36,846 bases of DNA from Hymenobacter sp. IS2118. Lineage in GTDB: Bacteria; Bacteroidota; Bacteroidia; Cytophagales; Hymenobacteraceae. The notes below the pieces were generated by a model, which was not told where the DNA came from, searched no databases, and worked only from the letters and a program-made list of their open reading frames with translations. The DNA lies in contig NZ_JNLX01000103.1 of assembly GCF_000715495.1 (NCBI RefSeq), positions 1-36,846 on the forward strand, read 5' to 3'. Of the stretch, positions 22,532-30,547 are shown piece by piece. The position numbers were made by a program, and so were the translations under genes. Every line of letters starts with the position of its first letter. Within the stretch, counting starts at the first letter, position 1.

Positions 22532-24082
22532 TTACGATTCGTTCACGCGGCGCGGTTTGGCAACTGCCAGCACGGCTTCGAGCACCCCGCGCGAGTTGAG
22601 CAGGCGCGGCACTTTGTGCTGGCCGCCCAGCTTGCCTTTTCCGGCTAGCCACGCCTCAAACGTGCCGGCCGGCACGGCGTGCAGTTGGGGCGGGGCCAGG
22701 GCCAGGTTGCGGTGCCGCTTGGCGGCGTAATCGGAGTTCACCTCGCAAAGCGTGGTGTCAAGCACAGCCCCGAAAGTGGCGAGATTGGGTTGGCCGTCGC
22801 CGGGGGCAAATTCGATAACCCACTCGTGCCCACCCCGCGAGGAGTTATCAGCCGCAAACCAAACGGGGGCCGCCGTGAAGTCGCACACCGCCCGGCCCAC
22901 GGCTTGGCTGGCCGCCACCACGGCTGCCTCGGCGTTCTCAATCACCACTTCCTCGCCAAAGGCATTGAGGAAGTGCTTGGTGCGCCCCGTGATGCGCACG
23001 CGGTACGGGGCCAGCGAGGTAAAGCGCACCGTATCGCCCACGAGGTAGCGCCACAGGCCGGCGTTGGTGCTGATAACCAAGGCATAGGGGCGGTGCAGCT
23101 CCACGGCAGCCAGCGGCACGGGCTGCGGGGCCGGGCTGGCCCACTGGTCGGCGGGCAGGAATTCGTAGTAAATACCGTGGTCGAGCAGCAGCAGCAGGTC
23201 TTCGCTGTCGGGCTGGTCCTGCAGGGCAAAGTAGCCTTCGGAAGCGCTGTAAATTTCGAGGTAGCGCATGCGCGCATCGGGAATAAGCTGGCGAAACAAC
23301 TCGCGGTAGGGCCCAAACGCCACCGCGCCGTGCAGAAACAGCCGCAGGTGCGGCCACACGTGCGTGATGTCGGGCACGCCGGCCAGGGCCACTACGCGGC
23401 GCAGCAACACCACCATCCAGGTGGGCACGCCGGCCAGCACGCGCACATCCTGGGTGAGCACGTGGGCGGCAACGCGCTCGATTTTCTCCTCCCACTCCTC
23501 CAGCAAGGCCAGCGCCAGCGGTGGCGTACGCATTTGCTCGGCCCACCACGGCAGCTGCTGCATGATGATGGCCGACACGTCGCCGGTCCGGGAATCGGGC
23601 TCCTGGGGCCGAAACGGATTGGCCGAGTGGGCGCCGCCCAGCGACAGGGTTTTGCCGGTGAGCAACCGCTCCTGGGGGTAGAAGTGCGTGGCCAGGGCCA
23701 GCATGTCGCGTCCGGCCCGGTAGTGGCACTCACGCAGGGCTTCGGCCGTGACGGGAATGTACTTGCTGCGGTCGTTGGTAGTACCGCTCGATTTGGCGAA
23801 CCACTGCGGTCGGCCGGGCCAGAGCACGTCGGGCTGCCCGCGCAGCACCTTTTCTATTTCCGGATACAGCTGCTCGTAGGTGCTCACGGGCACGCGCCGG
23901 GCAAACTCGGCCGGCGTCAGCCGTTCGTTAAAGCCGTAGCGCCGGCCCCACTCGGTGCCTTGGGCCCGGCTCAGCAACCCGCCCAGCAGTTTGGCCTGCA
24001 CCTCCAGCGGCTGCTGGCGCAGGCGAGCCAGCCGAGGCAAGCTACTCCATTGAACGGCGGTGGCAAGAAGCTGGTCGAGCAT
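22532..24082 (-). CDS. GH3 auxin-responsive promoter family protein (acyl-adenylate type)
   Basis: 516 residues, full length for bacterial GH3-like proteins, which belong to the ANL acyl-adenylating superfamily. The N-terminal block AQGTEWGRRYGFNERLTPAE leads to FAKSSGTTNDRSKYIPVT, the phosphate-binding SSGTT loop. Further blocks are GGAHSANPF, GVPTWMVVLLRRV, YSASEGYFA (adenine-site acidic residue), TNAGLWRYLVGDTVRFT and ITGRTKHFLNAFGEE. In plants GH3 enzymes conjugate acids to amino acids; the bacterial substrate is unknown. The C-terminus ends VLAVAKPRRVNES. It follows lptB on the minus strand behind a repeat island. Confidence 0.9.
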   Translation of the reverse strand: MLDQLLATAVQWSSLPRLARLRQQPLEVQAKLLGGLLSRAQGTEWGRRYGFNERLTPAEFARRVPVSTYEQLYPEIEKVLRGQPDVLWPGRPQWFAKSSGTTNDRSKYIPVTAEALRECHYRAGRDMLALATHFYPQERLLTGKTLSLGGAHSANPFRPQEPDSRTGDVSAIIMQQLPWWAEQMRTPPLALALLEEWEEKIERVAAHVLTQDVRVLAGVPTWMVVLLRRVVALAGVPDITHVWPHLRLFLHGAVAFGPYRELFRQLIPDARMRYLEIYSASEGYFALQDQPDSEDLLLLLDHGIYYEFLPADQWASPAPQPVPLAAVELHRPYALVISTNAGLWRYLVGDTVRFTSLAPYRVRITGRTKHFLNAFGEEVVIENAEAAVVAASQAVGRAVCDFTAAPVWFAADNSSRGGHEWVIEFAPGDGQPNLATFGAVLDTTLCEVNSDYAAKRHRNLALAPPQLHAVPAGTFEAWLAGKGKLGGQHKVPRLLNSRGVLEAVLAVAKPRRVNES

Positions 24083-24094
24083 CTATTCTTACTT

Positions 24095-24266
24095 AATGTG
24101 GAAAATGTGAAGAATATGGAAATGCGAGAATGCGAAAAGTGCATCGCAAGCCTTTTGCCATCTTGGGCACGAAGGTCCCTCTTTTGCCCACAATAAAATT
24201 GGTTTTCAGCTCTTACTCCAAGCCAGCACAACTACCCGCATTTTCATATTTCCCACATTCCCACAT
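24095..24266. repeat. word-repeat island between GH3 and lptB genes
   Basis: Arms AATGTGGAAAATGTGAAG... at 24095-24126 and its imperfect inverted complement at 24237-24266 (about 26 of 31 matching with one gap) enclose about 110 bases. Each arm is itself built from AATGTG/AATATG/AATGCG words. Confidence 0.5.
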
Positions 24267-24275
24267 CCTCAAAAA

Positions 24276-25007
24276 TTACACGGCCCGCTTAAGCTCAAAG
24301 TTTTTGCCCAGGTACACGCGGCGCACGGTTTCGTCGCTGGCCAGCTCTTCGGCGGTGCCCGCTTTCAGGAGCTTGCCTTCGAAAAGCAGGTAGGCGCGGT
24401 CCACGATGCTGAGGGTGGAATTCACGTCGTGGTCGGTGATGAGGACACCAATGTTGCGGCCCTTGAGCTTGGACACGATGCCCTGGATTTCTTCGGTGGC
24501 GATGGGGTCGACGCCGGCGAAGGGCTCGTCAAGCAGCACAAATTTGGGGTCCACGGCCAGGGCGCGGGCAATTTCGGTGCGCCGCCGCTCGCCGCCGCTC
24601 AGCACCTTGCCCAGGTTTTTGCGCACATGGGTCAGGCTGAACTCTTCGAGCATTTCCTCCACTTTGTCGCGGCGGGCATCCTTCTTCATACTCGTCATTT
24701 CGAGTACGGCCATGATGTTTTCCTCCACGCTCAGGTCGCGGAACACGCTGGCTTCCTGCGCCAGGTAGCCCACGCCCAACCGCGCCCGCTGGTAGATGGG
24801 CATGGTCGTGATTTCGGTGTCGTCGAGAAAAATGCGGCCCGCGTTGGGCTTCACCATGCCCACCATCATGTAGAAGCAGGTGGTTTTGCCGGCTCCGTTG
24901 GGCCCCAGCAGGCCCACAATTTCGCCCTGCTCCACCGTGACCGACATGTCGTTGACTACGGTGCGGGCTTTGTACTTTTTAACGAGGTGGTCGGCGCGAA
25001 GAATCAT
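24276..25007 (-). CDS. lptB: LPS export ABC transporter ATP-binding protein
   Basis: 243 residues from ATG at 25005-25007 ([13 protein letters not shown]), the usual LptB start; a longer frame adds 16 unconserved residues. It powers LptB2FG, which extracts LPS from the inner membrane for transport. Motifs: Walker [10 protein letters not shown] (35-43), Q-loop region [20 protein letters not shown], signature LSGGERRR, Walker [15 protein letters not shown]-loop ITDHD. The C-terminus [19 protein letters not shown] segment ([16 protein letters not shown]) is typical of LptB and separates it from general ABC ATPases. lptF/lptG are not in the window. A TACCTTTA box lies 5 bases before the ATG. Confidence 0.95.
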   Translation of the reverse strand: MILRADHLVKKYKARTVVNDMSVTVEQGEIVGLLGPNGAGKTTCFYMMVGMVKPNAGRIFLDDTEITTMPIYQRARLGVGYLAQEASVFRDLSVEENIMAVLEMTSMKKDARRDKVEEMLEEFSLTHVRKNLGKVLSGGERRRTEIARALAVDPKFVLLDEPFAGVDPIATEEIQGIVSKLKGRNIGVLITDHDVNSTLSIVDRAYLLFEGKLLKAGTAEELASDETVRRVYLGKNFELKRAV

Positions 25008-25012
25008 GGGCG

Positions 25013-25020
25013 TAAAGGTA
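25013..25020 (-). promoter_or_regulatory. -7-like element right before lptB
   Basis: Minus-strand TACCTTTA, one base off TAnnTTTG, ending 5 bases before the ATG. If used, the transcript would be almost leaderless. Confidence 0.3.
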
Positions 25021-25160
25021 CGGATTGGCGTCACGGCAGGCGAATGCGCTAACAAACGATTGCAGAGGGGATAAATTATTCGGCTAGCCTAACACTTCAC
25101 TTGAAATTTTCCGTTACTTTTAGCCCTACATCCCAACCACCCTAAATTTCCAGTATTAAT

Positions 25161-26429
25161 ATGAAGGTAAAAACACTACTCCTTGCGGGCGGGGCAATCC
25201 TGGTCGGCGCGTCGAGCGCCAACGCAGGCGGCTTCCAGGTTTACCTGCCCAGCCAGCAGAGCATTGGCATGGGCGGAGTAGGCGTAGGCCTCTCCATGGA
25301 ACAGGCCGCGCAGTTCATGAACCCCGGTGCCATGGCCATGCTGCGCCAGAACGGCGTTCAGGTGGGCGTGAGCGCTACCTTCGCCCGGCTGGCCTTCCGG
25401 CCCATTGCCGGCGGCGAGCAGCGTCAGCTCGAAAATACCACCGTCACGCCGTTCAACCTCTACGCTAGCTTTGGCCCGAAGGAGGGTAAGTTCCGCGCCG
25501 GCATCTCGGTGTACACGCCTTATGGCTCGACGCTGAAGTACGAAGACGGCTGGGAAGGCCGCTTTGCGCTCTCCGAAATCACGTTGCGCGCTATTTACGT
25601 GCAGCCTACCGTCAGCTACGCCCTCACCGACCAGCTGAGCGTGGGCGCCGGCCTGATGATTCTTACGACTGGCTCGGTGAACCTACAGCGCGTCGTGCCT
25701 CTGCCTTCGGCCGAAGGCAAGATTGAGCTGGATGGCAAAACCAAAACCGGTTTCGGCGTGAATGCCGGCATTTTCTTCAAGCCCTCCGACAAGCTGAGCG
25801 TGGGGTTGAGCTACCGCTCCAAGATTGACGCCAAGGTAAGAGGCGGCGATGTTACCGTATCGGGCATTACGCCCGCGCTGCAGGGCCGTTTTGTGGGCGA
25901 TAAGTTCGACGCCACCTTGCCCCTGCCGGCCACCTTCAACGTGGGCCTGGGCATCATGCCCACCGACAAGCTCACCATAGGCCTCGATGTAAACTTCACG
26001 CAGTGGAGCGAGTACCGCTCACTGCGCTTCGATTTTAAGAAAGACGGCGCTCCCGCGCAAGTTGGTGCCGGCACGTTCTCCGAGTCGAAGCGCTCGTATG
26101 AGGACGCCCTGACCTTCCGTGTGGGTGGCCAGTACAAAGTGAACGACAAGCTGGCCCTGCGCCTGGGCGGTGCTTACGATATGACCCCGGTGAAAGACGG
26201 CTACGTAACGCCCGAAACCCCAGACAACAACCGCATCATCGCCACGGCCGGCGTGGGCTACAACATCACCGAGAACTTTGGCGTGGATGCTTCCTTTATG
26301 TTCCAGGCCATTCTCAAGCGCACCCAAACCGAAGCCGACCTGCTCAATAACGGCACTACGGACCGCGTGGCCGGCACCTACCGCACCAACGTCAGCATTC
26401 CCGGCATCGGGTTGCGCTACAATTTCTAA
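25161..26429 (+). CDS. OmpP1/FadL/TodX family outer membrane protein
   Basis: 422 residues. Signal peptide MKVKTLLLAGGAILVG with cleavage near ANA (about 22), then GGFQVYLPSQQSIGMGGVGV, the conserved FadL N-terminal plug region, and QAAQFMNPGAMAML (the NPA-type motif). The rest shows alternating beta strands ending in the aromatic VSIPGIGLRYNF, as expected for a beta barrel with a C-terminal Phe. The family takes up fatty acids or other hydrophobic compounds across the outer membrane. The SGNH lipoprotein gene begins 27 bases later, so the two are probably co-transcribed and functionally linked. Confidence 0.92.
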   Translation: MKVKTLLLAGGAILVGASSANAGGFQVYLPSQQSIGMGGVGVGLSMEQAAQFMNPGAMAMLRQNGVQVGVSATFARLAFRPIAGGEQRQLENTTVTPFNLYASFGPKEGKFRAGISVYTPYGSTLKYEDGWEGRFALSEITLRAIYVQPTVSYALTDQLSVGAGLMILTTGSVNLQRVVPLPSAEGKIELDGKTKTGFGVNAGIFFKPSDKLSVGLSYRSKIDAKVRGGDVTVSGITPALQGRFVGDKFDATLPLPATFNVGLGIMPTDKLTIGLDVNFTQWSEYRSLRFDFKKDGAPAQVGAGTFSESKRSYEDALTFRVGGQYKVNDKLALRLGGAYDMTPVKDGYVTPETPDNNRIIATAGVGYNITENFGVDASFMFQAILKRTQTEADLLNNGTTDRVAGTYRTNVSIPGIGLRYNF

Positions 26430-26456
26430 GTCTCACTTCGCTAGTATCCTGTTCGT

Positions 26457-27890
26457 ATGAACCTTATTTTCAAACGTTCCGCGCCGTTTCTGGCGCTATT
26501 GGGCCTCGTGCTCGGCGGCTGCCAGCCCGACCTGAACGACGACCCGCAGTCCAGCGCCGGCCAGGCTGACTTCAGCCGCTACATCGCCGTCGGCAACTCG
26601 CTCACAGCGGGTTTTGGCGATAACGGCGTGTACCGCGAAGGCCAGTTGCAGTCGTTTCCGGCCATCCTGGCCGGGCAGTTTCAGCAAGTAGGCGGCGGCA
26701 ATTTCGTCCAACCCGTGTTTCCAGAAGCCAACGCAAATGGCAGTGGTTTTCTGCGCATTGCGAGTTTCACCCCAGCCGGGACGCCCGTGCTGGGCCAGGT
26801 AGCGCCCAACGGTGTGGTAGGCCTCGGCGCCGATGGCCGCACGCCGCTGCTGGTGCGCTTCACCGGCTCCGATAACCAGAACTTGGGCGTGCCCGGCATT
26901 CGCGTGGCCGACATCGCCACCCCAGGCTATGGCTTCAACAACCCGCTCGGTTTCAACCCCTACTTCGAGCGCCTGCTGGCCGCCAACGACCCGCGTTCCT
27001 ACACCCAGTACGTGCAGGAGCGGGTGGCTACCATCAAGCCAACGTTCTTCACCAACTGGCTGGGCAATAACGATGTGCTGGGCTACGCCAGCTCCGGCGG
27101 CACGGCCGCCCCGCTCTCCGACCCCGCTGATTTCCGGGCGAAGTACACCGACATCACGAACGTGCTGACCGCCGGTGGCGCCAAAGGCGTGGTGATTACC
27201 ATTCCGAACGTGGCCAACGTGCCGCTGTTTACCACCGTGCCCACGGCCGCCGTCATTGGCCAGGTGCGCGCCGGTGCCGTGCCGCCAACGCTGGCCGCTC
27301 AACTCACGGCCGGCCTGAGCCTGACGCCGGCACAGGCCGCTACTATTCGCTTTGGCTTCTTCATCGAAACGGCAACCGGAGCGCGTGAAGCCACCGCCGC
27401 CGACCTCTTGCTGCTCACGTCCAGCGGCGTTATCAACACGCCCTCCACCACGGCCAACCCCTTTCCAGTAGGCGTGGGCATCTCCATCACCGGGCTGGCC
27501 CCGGCCCAGGCGGGTGGCCTGGCGGCCGTGGCCCCGCCCAACGCCCTGCCCAGCCGCTTCGTGCTAGATGCAGCGGAAGTCGCCGCCGTGCAGGCCCGGA
27601 CCACTGAACTGAACAACATCATCAAAGAAGTGGGCCAGAGCAAAGGACTCGCCGTTTTCGATGCCAACACGTTCTTCAACGGCGTGGCCCGCAATGGCAT
27701 CGTAGTGAACGGGGTGGGCAACAGCGCCGCTTTCGTTTCGGGCAACCTGTTCTCGCTCGACGGTGTGCACCCCACGCCTCGCGGCTACGCAGTTATTGCT
27801 AATGAGATAATTAAGGTCATCAACGCTACGTATGGCGCGGCCGTGCCCGGCGTGGACCCCACCACCTACCGCGGCGTGCAATTCCCGTAA
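26457..27890 (+). CDS. SGNH/GDSL hydrolase lipoprotein
   Basis: 477 residues. Signal peptide with lipobox LGGC (Cys22). Block I is YIAVGNSLTAGFGDNG, with nucleophile Ser48 in GNSLTAG; block III is NWLGNNDVLGYA with the oxyanion Asn; block V is DGVHPTPRGYAVIANEI with the catalytic Asp and His. The domain is interrupted by long insertions, so it is larger than a minimal SGNH enzyme (about 200-250 residues). It should be a periplasm- or surface-facing esterase or lipase. Its position directly behind an OmpP1/FadL porin suggests that it releases lipid acyl chains for uptake (inference). Confidence 0.9.
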   Translation: MNLIFKRSAPFLALLGLVLGGCQPDLNDDPQSSAGQADFSRYIAVGNSLTAGFGDNGVYREGQLQSFPAILAGQFQQVGGGNFVQPVFPEANANGSGFLRIASFTPAGTPVLGQVAPNGVVGLGADGRTPLLVRFTGSDNQNLGVPGIRVADIATPGYGFNNPLGFNPYFERLLAANDPRSYTQYVQERVATIKPTFFTNWLGNNDVLGYASSGGTAAPLSDPADFRAKYTDITNVLTAGGAKGVVITIPNVANVPLFTTVPTAAVIGQVRAGAVPPTLAAQLTAGLSLTPAQAATIRFGFFIETATGAREATAADLLLLTSSGVINTPSTTANPFPVGVGISITGLAPAQAGGLAAVAPPNALPSRFVLDAAEVAAVQARTTELNNIIKEVGQSKGLAVFDANTFFNGVARNGIVVNGVGNSAAFVSGNLFSLDGVHPTPRGYAVIANEIIKVINATYGAAVPGVDPTTYRGVQFP

Positions 27891-27913
27891 CTGAACCGAT
27901 TTTTCCGGCCTGC

Positions 27914-27948
27914 AACAAGCGTCTTCCTGCCCGGGAAGGCGCTTGTTT
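27914..27948 (+). terminator. terminator of the porin/SGNH operon
   Basis: AACAAGCGTCTTCC (27914-27927) pairs with GGAAGGCGCTTGTT (27934-27947), 14 pairs with one G-T, followed by a short T run only. Confidence 0.8.
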
Positions 27949-28076
27949 GCGTTCAGGGCCGTTGGGCAGACAGCAGGGCAGTAATTGCCCAATCCAATGG
28001 CTAGCTTATTTGGTGATTGAGTAGTTAGATTTGCTGATACCTGAGCACAATGCTTTGGGTTTTATTCCTCTCCCTG

Positions 28077-28520
28077 ATGAAAAGCCTTTCTACTTACGTC
28101 CTGCTAGCCGCCATGGCGGCGCTGACGGTAAGCTGCAAAAAAGACAGCGAGCCCAAACCCGAACCCACCAAAACCGACCTGCTGACGGCTAAAAGCTGGC
28201 GCCTGACGGATATTAAGGTGGGTGGACAAAGCTTTTATGCCTTTCTTGATGCTTGCGACAAGGATGACTTTATTAAGTTCAACGCAAACAAGTCGGCTAC
28301 TTTTGACCAAGGCGCTGTTAGGTGCGACCAATCCGAGCCGCAGTCCGCATCCGGCAAATGGGAATTCACTACCAATGAAACTAAGTTGAAACTCACCGAC
28401 CCAGACGGCGACGTTACGGAAGGCAACATCACGACTCTCTCCGCTACTTCGCTGGTGCTGAGCGAACCCAACGCCGGTGGCCCCGGCGTGGCCGGTGAGC
28501 TGACTTTTACGGCGCGCTAA
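28077..28520 (+). CDS. small lipocalin-like lipoprotein, copy 1
   Basis: 147 residues from ATG at 28077 (MKSLSTYVLLAAMAALTVSC). The lipobox is LTVSC (Cys20), followed by a flexible KKDSEPKPEPTK linker. The core has the lipocalin-like pattern of many Bacteroidota lipoproteins: LLTAKSWRLTDIKV, then DDFIKFNANKSATFDQGAVRC, GKWEFTTNETKLKLTD, and a final strand ELTFTAR. Two Cys (DACDK and VRCDQ) may pair. Function unknown. It is paralogous to the gene at 28682 and closed by a perfect terminator at 28538-28579. Confidence 0.82.
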   Translation: MKSLSTYVLLAAMAALTVSCKKDSEPKPEPTKTDLLTAKSWRLTDIKVGGQSFYAFLDACDKDDFIKFNANKSATFDQGAVRCDQSEPQSASGKWEFTTNETKLKLTDPDGDVTEGNITTLSATSLVLSEPNAGGPGVAGELTFTAR

Positions 28521-28537
28521 CGAAACACTGCCACTCC

Positions 28538-28579
28538 AAAACGAAAAGGCTGCTCCAAATGGAGCAGCCTTTTCGTTTT
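28538..28579 (+). terminator. terminator of lipoprotein copy 1
   Basis: AAAACGAAAAGGCTGCTCC (28538-28556) and GGAGCAGCCTTTTCGTTTT (28561-28579) pair perfectly over 19 bases around AAAT. Confidence 0.92.
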
Positions 28580-28600
28580 CAACTCACTACTACCCACGCG

Positions 28601-28686
28601 GCCAGGCGCGCGGCGATGAGCTGGGCGTGGCACCGGCCGTTTCCGGTAAACTAGCGGCTGGTGGCGCGGCCACCACACAGGATGCC
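28601..28686 (-). pseudogene. relic of the ypdA 3' end
   Basis: These 86 bases match 29445-29530, inside the ypdA coding end, at 73 of 86 positions (first 30 bases: 29 matches). Translated on the minus strand it keeps CGGRATSR and HAQLIAA of YpdA, but the Trp codon after CGGRATSR is TAG. It lies between two paralogous lipoprotein genes exactly where a tandem duplication of the lipoprotein gene plus the ypdA tail would put it. Confidence 0.75.
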
Positions 28687-29173
28687 GAACGGTCGGCCGT
28701 GGCCTGTCAATTACTTATACCTTTACCTGCTTGCCCGAACAAGCCGCTTTTCCACTCTACTGCTAAGCGCATCCCTGCTAATGGCTGTGACTGGCTGCGG
28801 CGAAAATAACGACCCGACTCCCGCTGCACCCACCTTATCCGTCAATGCAAAGGTGCTGACCACTCCGAAGTGGCGCGTTTCGGCGATTGTCGGAGCGACA
28901 GCGTTTGCTGGACAAACTATTACTGTGAACGGCTACACCAGCCGCTCCAACTGCCAGCGAGATAATTTCCTCAAATACAACTCGGACCTGACAGGTGTTT
29001 ACGACGAAGGTGCTACCAAATGCTCGACCAGCACCCCGCAATCGAAAAAAGGCAATTGGTCATTTAATTCCGCCGAAACCAAGATTACAATAGTTGACCC
29101 CTCGGTGCCAGCTGGTACTACGGGCAACACCATCACGGCCGACATTCTAAAGCTGACGGCCACTTCCATGTAG
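28682..29173 (+). pseudogene. small lipocalin-like lipoprotein, copy 2, with premature stop
   Basis: 163 residues from ATG at 28682, though the true start is uncertain because the 5' end runs into the ypdA relic; GTG 28661 is another option. The signal peptide ends LLMAVTGC, then GENNDPTPAAP. The core parallels copy 1: VLTTPKWRVSAI, RDNFLKYNSDLTGVYDEGATKC, KKGNWSFNSAETKITIVD. The frame stops at TAG 29171-29173 after LTATSM, where copy 1 continues. Beyond the stop the same frame runs 25 codons, LKTTTTQ...TTTYTAF, to TAG 29249-29251, restoring the expected last strand. So it is either truncated by a nonsense mutation, read through, or still folded without the tail. Confidence 0.7.
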
Positions 29174-29279
29174 TTGAAAACGACAACCACGCAGACTGTA
29201 TCTGGCGCCACTGTCGTGTCGACGGCTACTACCACTTACACCGCGTTTTAGTCGTACCCTATATCTTGGTCGGGCTTGT

Positions 29280-29318
29280 AAAACAAGGCAGCTTCTGGTT
29301 CATAAGCTGCCTTGTTTT
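29280..29318 (+). terminator. terminator after lipoprotein copy 2
   Basis: AAAACAAGGCAGCTT (29280-29294) pairs perfectly with AAGCTGCCTTGTTTT (29304-29318), followed by TTTATTG. It lies 29 bases beyond the second stop (29251). Confidence 0.88.
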
Positions 29319-29422
29319 TATTGTTCCAATCAGGTTAAGTAGCTCACCCTGAATAATCGATGCAGAACTCCTGCATAATACGTTGATAGTGATACAAACC
29401 CCTGGCGGCCAGAAACTGAAAG

Positions 29423-30394
29423 CTAAAGGCTAAATACTTGTGCAGCCAGGTGCGCGGCGATGAGCTGGGCGTGGTGGCGGCCGTTTTCGATGTACCAGCG
29501 GCTGGTGGCGCGGCCGCCGCACACGGTGCCGGCCACGAACAGGCCGGGCCGGGTGGTTTCGTGAGTAGCGGGGTCGAAGAGAGGGGCGCGGGCTTCGTCG
29601 GCGGGGTCGGGCTCCACGCCGAGGCGGCCGAGCAGGGCCTCATCGGGGTGGTAGCCGGTGAGGGCGTACACGAACGTGGTGGGAATAGTGAGCGGGCCGT
29701 CGGGCGTGCGGATGTCCACGGCGTCGGAATGGATGGCAGTGATGGAGGCATTGAAGTGCGCCGTGATGCGGCCTTCGGCAATGCGGTTGATGAGGTCGGG
29801 GCGAATCCAGTACTTCACGCTGTCGCTGATGGCGGAGCCGCGCACGATGAGCGTGACGGTGGCGCCGGCGCGGGTGAGCTGCAGAGCGGCTTTGGCAGAG
29901 GAGTTTTTGGCTCCAATGACGACAACGTTTTGCAGAACGTGCCGGTAGGGCTCTTTGTAGTAGTGGCTGACGTGCGGCAAATCCTCGCCGGGCACGCCCA
30001 GCGGGTTGGGCAGGTCGTAGAAGCCGGTGGCCACCACCACATTGCGGGTTGGGATTTGACCCTTATCGGTTTCGACCAGGAAATTGCCCTGCTCCCCGGT
30101 CATGCGCAGCACGGTTTCGTGCAGGCGAATAGTCAGCTTTTCGCTGCGGGCCACGCGCTGGTAATAGTCGAGCGCGTCTTCGCGCAGGGGCTTGTAGTGG
30201 GCCGTGGGAAACGGGTAGCCGCCAATTTCGAGCAGCTCGGGCGTGGAAAAAAACTCCATATTGGTGGGGTAGCCCACAATGGAGTTGACCAGTGCGCCTT
30301 TTTCGACAATGGCTGCGGTGAGGCCTTTGCGCTGGGCTTCGAGGGCGCAGGCAATGCCCACGGGGCCGGCGCCGATGATGAGAACGTCGAGCAT
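29423..30394 (-). CDS. ypdA: YpdA-type putative bacillithiol disulfide reductase
   Basis: 323 residues, full length. FAD-binding GAGPVG at 8-13 (VLIIGAGPVGIACALEAQRK), the YpdA-specific VGYPTNMEFFSTPELLEIGG, an NAD(P)H-binding block VVVIGAKNSSAKAALQL, and the C-terminal FAD block FVAGTVCGGRATSRWYIENG. In Firmicutes YpdA reduces bacillithiol disulfide with NADPH; that the same thiol is used here is inference. It lacks a CxxC redox centre, as expected. Its 3' end has been partly duplicated at 28601-28686. Divergent from the methyltransferase gene. Confidence 0.9.
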   Translation of the reverse strand: MLDVLIIGAGPVGIACALEAQRKGLTAAIVEKGALVNSIVGYPTNMEFFSTPELLEIGGYPFPTAHYKPLREDALDYYQRVARSEKLTIRLHETVLRMTGEQGNFLVETDKGQIPTRNVVVATGFYDLPNPLGVPGEDLPHVSHYYKEPYRHVLQNVVVIGAKNSSAKAALQLTRAGATVTLIVRGSAISDSVKYWIRPDLINRIAEGRITAHFNASITAIHSDAVDIRTPDGPLTIPTTFVYALTGYHPDEALLGRLGVEPDPADEARAPLFDPATHETTRPGLFVAGTVCGGRATSRWYIENGRHHAQLIAAHLAAQVFSL

Positions 30395-30501
30395 AGTTGT
30401 AGGGGCGGGTTGCTCCCGCCCGTCGGTGAATTTGTGTAGGAACGGGTGGCATCCGCCCGTTGGTGACCAGTTAACGTTGGTTAACTAAACAACGGTGCGA
30501 A

Positions 30502-30524
30502 CGGTGCGAACGGTCGGTCAGGTG
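30502..30524. repeat. short tandem repeat upstream of methyltransferase
   Basis: GGTGCGAAC occurs twice in tandem with a partial third copy (about 30493-30515 region; GGTGCGAACGGTGCGAACGG), between ypdA and the methyltransferase promoter motif. Confidence 0.4.
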
Positions 30525-30535
30525 CCCCCCGCCCC

Positions 30536-30543
30536 TACCTTTG
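30536..30543 (+). promoter_or_regulatory. -7 element giving a leaderless methyltransferase mRNA
   Basis: TACCTTTG, an exact TAnnTTTG match, ends 4 bases before the ATG at 30548. With the usual distance to the transcription start the message would begin at or next to the start codon. Confidence 0.45.
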
Positions 30544-30547
30544 CGCC

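Noticed and set aside
22679..24196. 505-codon plus-strand frame opposite the GH3 gene
   Set aside because: Antisense shadow of a clear GH3 protein; composition is His/Gln/Gly-biased and no motif is present.
29438..30439. 333-codon plus-strand frame opposite ypdA
   Set aside because: Complement of a fully conserved flavoprotein gene.
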